Positions 7,968 through 12,028 of a DNA stretch of 12,028 nucleotides are shown here, one piece after another (positions within the stretch are counted from its first letter, which is position 1; every line of letters begins with the position of its first letter). The notes beneath the pieces were generated by a model that ran no database searches, was not told the DNA's origin, and saw only the letters and a program-made list of their open reading frames with translations. The position numbers and the translations under genes are program-made. The stretch is from Pseudomonadota bacterium (GTDB lineage: Bacteria; CALINM01), in assembly GCA_026415985.1 (NCBI GenBank), contig JAOAGA010000015.1, positions 10,809 through 22,836 of the forward strand, read 5' to 3'.

Positions 7968-9699
7968 GTTTAGAATAATATGATTTTTCTAACTCTTCTG
8001 CATAAAACCTGTCTATACCGCTGTTGGCTATAAAGTCCTCCTTAAGCTCAAGATTCTTTTCTTCACTTATTTTCGGCAGTACCTGTGTGATAAAGAAAAC
8101 TTCTTTCTTAATATGCCAGAAAACTTCCTGCCACAGGTACTTAGGTATGTATACATCCTCTCCAAGCTCTTCTTTTAATCTCTCCTGAACTTTTGATATA
8201 TAATAATCCATATCCAGATCTTTCTCACCCCAGAGAGAAAAGACCTCCCAGAAATTTTCTTTAATAATCCTAATGATTTTATAAAAATAAATCTCTTCCT
8301 GCATAAGATTTTTCAAGGCATAAAAACTTGGGGTTAACATTGTCTCATCGCTGACTATTAAAGGTATCTGCTTTTCAAGGAAACTTAGCCTTTTCTTGCC
8401 ATAATTTGTAAGATAAGGATCTCTGTAAAGGTCAGAGAAAAAAACTTCAAAGAATAAACCCTTTTTAAGCTCCTCAAAGACTTTATAGTTTCCTATGAGG
8501 CTCCTTAAATGGTTTTCGGTGATTTCCGTTTCGGGAACAAAAGAAATCTTGGTCAAAAGCTGATAGGTTGTATCAAATCTGTCGAAATAGGTAATTACTT
8601 TGTTAAACCCTTCCATTAATAAAAAGTCACCTTCTTTTGAGACCTTTTCGTCGATTATTCTTCCTGCGTCAAGAAAGGTCTGTTCGAAAGACATGTCTCT
8701 GTTAACAAGAGATTTTCTCTTGGCTAATATCAGTCTGATAATATCTTCGTCACTTATTATTCCTGTACTGATAAAACTATCAAGTATTTCTTTAATGTCT
8801 TCGGTTCTTGTGGAAAAGGCAGTTGTTTTCATGCTTCTCTCTAATCCATCAAGTATGCTTTCCGGGATGCCATTTCTGATAAGTGAAAGCCTCAGTTTTT
8901 TTAATCTGCTTTCGTCTTCTTCAGACATGTTTTTTTCTCTTTTTAAAAGCAGGGAAACATATTCATTAACCATATTTTGATTTTCTTCGTTTTGATAAAT
9001 ACTCTCAACTCTTATCCTCTCGATCTGGTATTTTTCAAGATGTTTTTCAATTTCTTTCATTCTTTCCTGTTCAGCAACGGTCAGTTCTCCTTTTGAAAGG
9101 AGATTCCATAGACTTTTTACAAGAATGTCATATACCTTAAAAAGAATAATGAGGACATCTTTTTCATTAATTACGGTGTGGATAAGTTTTATAAGTTCCA
9201 AATCATTTTCTTCTTTAACTAATTCAGTTCTTTTAAGAGTTTTACCTAACTTTTTCAGTATCTCTTCCTGTCTTTTCCCGATATTTTTATGTTCCTTCTT
9301 GTCTATTACCATAAAAAAATAGTTTGTAACAGCATTTCCTTCACTGAAAATATTTAGATAGCTTTCTTCCCCGGATATCAAGTCGGTAAACTCTATTGTT
9401 TCAGAGTCTCTTTGTGTCGCTCCGAACATGATTAATCTATTTTTTACCTCAGGTTTAATTAAATCTTTGAAGGGCCTTTCAACGCCAAACATATAGTTAC
9501 AGAAACTGCCACCGAAACCCCTATAGGCAATCCTGTCGTCAAATACTGTAAAACCGAATCCCTTTGAAAAAAACCTTTCTATACCGCTATCTTTATCATA
9601 CTGATAGAAAACTCTTGAGTAGACATCTTCTCCATAGGCATAGAAGGTATAGCTTACCCTATGGTTAATAACCCCCTCAAAAATTAGTTTCTTGAGCAT
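7954..9699 (-). CDS. Uncharacterised 581-residue protein between rtcB and tilS
   Basis: I cannot assign a function. The product appears soluble: there is no signal peptide and no clear membrane segment. Residues 1-135 look like a mixed alpha/beta domain with an aromatic, glycine-rich segment, YRGFGGSFCNYMFG (59-72), followed by IMFGA (90-94) and a hydrophobic NAVTNYFFMVI (122-132). From about residue 140 to the end it is almost entirely predicted helix with many Glu and Lys, including a stretch rich in charged heptads (about 205-275). I see no Walker, nuclease, methyltransferase or nucleotidyltransferase motif. ATG 9699 is the first in-frame start after a TAA 12 nt upstream, and it has no recognisable Shine-Dalgarno. 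The gene lies 45 nt after rtcB, and its last 14 nt overlap the start of tilS. From memory only, it may belong to an uncharacterised family known in Geobacter-type bacteria (possibly TIGR04442); I could not check this. The gene is real by length, context and overlap; its role is open. Confidence 0.85.
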   Translation of the reverse strand: MLKKLIFEGVINHRVSYTFYAYGEDVYSRVFYQYDKDSGIERFFSKGFGFTVFDDRIAYRGFGGSFCNYMFGVERPFKDLIKPEVKNRLIMFGATQRDSETIEFTDLISGEESYLNIFSEGNAVTNYFFMVIDKKEHKNIGKRQEEILKKLGKTLKRTELVKEENDLELIKLIHTVINEKDVLIILFKVYDILVKSLWNLLSKGELTVAEQERMKEIEKHLEKYQIERIRVESIYQNEENQNMVNEYVSLLLKREKNMSEEDESRLKKLRLSLIRNGIPESILDGLERSMKTTAFSTRTEDIKEILDSFISTGIISDEDIIRLILAKRKSLVNRDMSFEQTFLDAGRIIDEKVSKEGDFLLMEGFNKVITYFDRFDTTYQLLTKISFVPETEITENHLRSLIGNYKVFEELKKGLFFEVFFSDLYRDPYLTNYGKKRLSFLEKQIPLIVSDETMLTPSFYALKNLMQEEIYFYKIIRIIKENFWEVFSLWGEKDLDMDYYISKVQERLKEELGEDVYIPKYLWQEVFWHIKKEVFFITQVLPKISEEKNLELKEDFIANSGIDRFYAEELEKSYYSKHGIR

Positions 9700-9744
9700 A
9701 AAGAAATTTTACATCTTAGAAGTCTTTCAGGCAATAAAAAACAG

Positions 9745-11184
9745 TTAACCCTTGACTACACCGAGGGGTCTTAATCTGGCAACTTTTCTTGAAATTCCCG
9801 CTGAATGGACTACATCTACAACATCTGTAATGTCTTTATAAGCTTCGGACATTTCTTCAGCCAATGTTTCTCTACCTGCAGACATAACAAGTATGCCCTT
9901 TGCTTCCATCTCTTTTTTAATGGATCTTCCCTTTGCCCTTTTAATGGCCTGATGTCTTGACAGAACTCTTCCTGCACCATGACAGGTAGATCCGAAGGTC
10001 TCGGTCATGGCCCTTTCTGTTCCAATAAGTATATAGGATGCTCTTCCCATATCACCGGGGATAATTACGGGTTGTCCGATATCTCTGTATTTATCGGGCA
10101 GTTCAGTGTGATTAGGCGGAAAGGCTCTTGTTGCCCCTTTTCTGTGAACAATTAATCTCTTTTTTTCGCCGTTAACAAGGTGGTCCTCAATTTTGGCTAT
10201 GTTGTGGGCAACATCATAAATCAATGATAACCCTAATTCTTTAGGAGACATTCCCAAGACTTTCATAAAGGCTTCTCTTGTCCAGTGGGTGATACATTGT
10301 CTGTTGGCCCATGCATAGTTTGCCGAGGCTTTCATCGCTGAGAGATAATCCTGTGCTTCTGAGCTGTTTACCGGGGCGCAGGCAAGCTCCATATCATAAA
10401 TCTCGATTTTATATTTTTTTATCGCTTTGTGCATAATTTCTATAAAATCGGTACAAACCTGATGACCAAACCCCCGAGAACCTGTATGTATCATCACTGT
10501 CACCTGATTTTGAAAAACTCCTAATTTCTTTGCGATATCTTCATCGTAAACTTCCTCCACATATTGAATCTCAAGAAAGTGATTGCCCGAACCTAAGGTG
10601 CCCTGTTGTGCCTTACCACGTTCATAAGCTTTATCACTAATAATTGATGGATCTGCCCCTTCAAGGTGCCCTGCCGACTCAGTATATAACAGGTCCTCTC
10701 TTTCTCCAAAACCTTCCTCTACCGCCCAAAGGGCGCCCTTTTTTAATAATGCCTTTTCTTGCTGTTGAGAAAGCTTGAGCTTGCCACTTGAACCTACTCC
10801 GGAAGGAACATTGTAGTAAATGGTAGTTACAAGTTCAGGTATGTATTTCTCGATTTCTTCCTTTGTAAGATTACTTCTTAAGATTCTAACTCCACAGTTT
10901 ATGTCGTATCCTACTCCACCGGGGGATATAACTCCTTCATCCAGATCAAAACCAGCGACCCCTCCGATAGCGAAACCGTATCCTGTATGAATATCGGGCA
11001 TGGCAATTGATGCCTTGACAATACCCGGAAGAGTCGCCACATTGGCAACCTGTCTTATTGCATCTTTTTCTAAGTACTTTTCTAAGTTTTCATCAACATA
11101 AATTATACCATCTACCCGCATTCCTGAGATATAACCCTTTGGAACAAGGAGTCTGTTTTTATCTAATCTTTTTAACCCTTCCAT
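9745..11184 (-). CDS. rtcB: RtcB, GTP-dependent tRNA-splicing / RNA-repair ligase
   Basis: RtcB joins 2',3'-cyclic phosphate or 3'-phosphate RNA ends to 5'-OH ends, using GTP, Mn2+ and a covalent His-GMP intermediate. From ATG 11184 the protein has 479 residues, close to the family norm. The active-site residues are all visible: Asp94 and Cys97 in GGVGYDINCGVR, His202 in GTLGSGNHFLEIQ, His233 in MIHTGSRGFGHQ, His327 in YDVAHNIAK, the guanylylated His402 in STCHGAGRVLSRH, and Lys478 in the C-terminal RPLGVVKG. These match the numbering I recall for the Pyrococcus enzyme almost residue for residue. A perfect AGGAGG 6 nt upstream fixes the start; the longer frame from a TTG at 11208 would swallow that site. 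Archease precedes it, as expected for an archease-dependent RtcB. No inteins or truncation are seen. In bacteria its role is usually RNA repair rather than intron splicing, which is an inference here. Confidence 0.98.
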   Translation of the reverse strand: MEGLKRLDKNRLLVPKGYISGMRVDGIIYVDENLEKYLEKDAIRQVANVATLPGIVKASIAMPDIHTGYGFAIGGVAGFDLDEGVISPGGVGYDINCGVRILRSNLTKEEIEKYIPELVTTIYYNVPSGVGSSGKLKLSQQQEKALLKKGALWAVEEGFGEREDLLYTESAGHLEGADPSIISDKAYERGKAQQGTLGSGNHFLEIQYVEEVYDEDIAKKLGVFQNQVTVMIHTGSRGFGHQVCTDFIEIMHKAIKKYKIEIYDMELACAPVNSSEAQDYLSAMKASANYAWANRQCITHWTREAFMKVLGMSPKELGLSLIYDVAHNIAKIEDHLVNGEKKRLIVHRKGATRAFPPNHTELPDKYRDIGQPVIIPGDMGRASYILIGTERAMTETFGSTCHGAGRVLSRHQAIKRAKGRSIKKEMEAKGILVMSAGRETLAEEMSEAYKDITDVVDVVHSAGISRKVARLRPLGVVKG

Positions 11185-11190
11185 AGGTCC

Positions 11191-11196
11191 CCTCCT
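11191..11196 (-). promoter_or_regulatory. Strong Shine-Dalgarno of rtcB
   Basis: A perfect AGGAGG sits 6 nt before ATG 11184. It decides the start against the upstream in-frame TTG at 11208 and is among the strongest initiation signals in the window. Confidence 0.85.
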
Positions 11197-11247
11197 CAAT
11201 CTTATCAAGTAAACTTAATTCAATTATCAAAAGAATATTATCGTGAT

Positions 11248-11694
11248 TTAGATATCAAAGAGGATCCTTGCCTCATAACCGTCATTGGTCTCTTTCAAAT
11301 AAAAATTGTGGTAAGTTGCTGCCTTAATTAGTAATCCCATTTCGTCCTTTTCCCTATCAAAAATATAGCCAGTAACTGAAGAGTTCAGATTAAAAATGTC
11401 TTTTTTCTTTGTAATTTTTAAATTAAAGGAATTTCCTATAAACCCATAGGTATCGAAGTTAAATATAAGCTCATTTAGCCAAATAATCAGGAGATTCTCC
11501 AAACTATCTGAAAATAGTTTTATTTCTTTGTTCTCATCTTTCTTTCTGCGAACCTTTGTAATAAGACTAAAAAGTGCTTCTCCCGCATTAGCGAAAAGTT
11601 CGGCTAAATCTTTACCATAAACATAGATACCAATATCACCCGTTGTATCAAAAAAATTATATTTTCTGCCATCTTGGTTTTTAAGCCTTACCAT
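11248..11694 (-). CDS. Archease, RtcB RNA ligase cofactor
   Basis: Archease helps RtcB form the RtcB-GMP intermediate and turn over repeatedly. The 148-residue product has the family's usual length and layout: an N-terminal FFDTTGDIGIYVYGK segment (14-28), the helical ANAGEALFSLI (36-45), LLIIWLNELIFNFDTYGF (68-85), IKAATYHNFYL (123-133), and a C-terminal ARILFDI whose Asp147 fits the conserved C-terminal metal ligand. I chose ATG 11694 because a GGTGA lies 7 nt upstream; the frame could be extended to a GTG at 11721, but that would overlap the upstream peptidase and add nine atypical residues. The family's usual DHTAD is DTTGD here, a His-to-Thr change next to the metal-site acidic residues. 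The gene is followed directly by rtcB after a 63-nt gap, the classic pairing, which makes the assignment strong. Confidence 0.93.
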   Translation of the reverse strand: MVRLKNQDGRKYNFFDTTGDIGIYVYGKDLAELFANAGEALFSLITKVRRKKDENKEIKLFSDSLENLLIIWLNELIFNFDTYGFIGNSFNLKITKKKDIFNLNSSVTGYIFDREKDEMGLLIKAATYHNFYLKETNDGYEARILFDI

Positions 11695-11701
11695 CTGCGA
11701 T

Positions 11702-11706
11702 TCACC
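11702..11706 (-). promoter_or_regulatory. Ribosome binding site deciding the archease start
   Basis: GGTGA lies 7 nt before ATG 11694. It contains the TGA stop of the upstream NlpC/P60 gene, so termination of that gene and initiation of archease share the same bases. This supports the 148-residue archease start over GTG 11721 and suggests translational coupling. Confidence 0.6.
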
Positions 11707-12028
11707 AATACCTTCTGGCACCTAAAAACCTACTTTTAAAATAGTTACTTTTAATATCTGCGATCTTTATCTCGTCATTTCTTTTAGGTGCATGGACCAT
11801 CTTGCCGTCCCCTATGTATATACCTACGTGATTTGCTCTGCCATTGTTGCCAAAGAAAACCAGATCGCCTTCTTCTATTTCGTTATCGTCAACGGGGTAA
11901 CCTTCTCTCATCTGGGCATCTGAAGTTCGGGGTATATTAATTCCACATAGATTGTAAATTGCCTTTGTGAAACCACTGCAATCTAATCCTTCTGCAACAT
12001 TATTCCCACCCCATCTATAGGGTATTCC
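11702..12028 (-). CDS. NlpC/P60 (C40) family cell-wall peptidase, 3' part
   Basis: The reading frame is open from the window edge to a TGA at 11704-11702, giving 108 residues of a C-terminal catalytic domain; the N-terminus lies outside the window. Members of this family are cysteine peptidases that cut peptidoglycan stem peptides outside the cytoplasm. Visible signatures, numbered in the fragment, are YRWGG (4-8), LDCSGF with the likely nucleophile Cys17, the INIPRTSDAQ substrate-groove segment (30-39), GDLVFFG (54-60), NHVGIYIGDGKMVHAP with the likely catalytic His67, and His79 as the third polar residue. The triad therefore looks complete. An ATG at 11911 is internal to the domain, downstream of Cys17, so it is not the start. 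Any signal peptide or wall-binding domain would be upstream. The archease gene starts 7 nt after its stop, so the two are probably cotranscribed. Family assignment is firm; the substrate is unknown. Confidence 0.93.
   Translation of the reverse strand, partial: GIPYRWGGNNVAEGLDCSGFTKAIYNLCGINIPRTSDAQMREGYPVDDNEIEEGDLVFFGNNGRANHVGIYIGDGKMVHAPKRNDEIKIADIKSNYFKSRFLGARRYW

Noticed and set aside
9735-9775. T-run after the rtcB stop as an intrinsic terminator
   Set aside because: Six T residues follow the stop on the coding strand, but no GC-rich stem precedes them; readthrough is expected.
11201-11230. Possible promoter in the archease-rtcB gap (TTGATA at 11230-11225, GATAAG at 11206-11201, 18-nt spacer)
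   Set aside because: The predicted transcription start would fall inside the rtcB Shine-Dalgarno, leaving no usable leader, and the -10 match is only four of six.
11225-11245. Repeated ATTATC in the archease-rtcB gap as an operator
   Set aside because: The copies are short direct repeats in very AT-rich sequence, with no symmetry or spacing that marks a known regulator.
1-12028. CRISPR, transposon, prophage, toxin-antitoxin or defence island
   Set aside because: No repeat arrays, transposase, integrase, or small paired toxin-like genes are seen; the region is dense conserved housekeeping sequence on one strand.

Overview
The window is one uninterrupted block of genes, all on the minus strand, so transcription runs from position 12028 towards position 1. 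It is AT-rich. Twelve genes can be recognised: ten complete and two cut by the window edges. Neighbours overlap by 8 to 17 nt or are separated by at most 63 nt. No intergenic stretch approaches 300 bases, and I see no convincing promoter, terminator, RNA gene, mobile element, repeat array or CRISPR. It reads as the interior of one long housekeeping operon.

In transcription order the genes are: the 3' part of an NlpC/P60 cell-wall peptidase (11702-12028, cut); archease (11248-11694); the RNA ligase RtcB (9745-11184); an unrecognised 581-residue protein (7954-9699); TilS (6618-7967); FtsH (4811-6604); a long-form dihydropteroate synthase FolP (3607-4818); the diadenylate cyclase CdaA (2772-3560); its YbbR-domain partner CdaR (2192-2788); GlmM (819-2183); PdxJ (110-826); and the first 27 codons of AcpS (1-82, cut). 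Several starts given here are shorter than the longest open frames, because a Shine-Dalgarno sequence or family alignment points to an internal ATG or GTG.

The tilS-ftsH-folP-cdaA-cdaR-glmM-pdxJ-acpS order elaborates the ftsH-folP-glmM arrangement of E. coli. From memory it resembles the order in Geobacter-type and related anaerobic bacteria. PdxJ (the DXP-dependent vitamin B6 route) together with CdaA (c-di-AMP) suggests a low-GC, probably Gram-negative bacterium of a Desulfobacterota, Nitrospirota or Deferribacterota-like lineage. That placement is an inference; no marker here settles it.

Functionally the block joins RNA repair (archease, RtcB), tRNA decoding (TilS), membrane proteostasis (FtsH), folate synthesis (FolP), c-di-AMP signalling (CdaA, CdaR), amino-sugar supply for peptidoglycan (GlmM), PLP synthesis (PdxJ) and acyl-carrier-protein activation (AcpS). 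Most genes are ordinary members of known families. The clear unknown is the 581-residue protein between rtcB and tilS, whose end overlaps the tilS start. I did not find a clearly new defence, mobile or signalling system.
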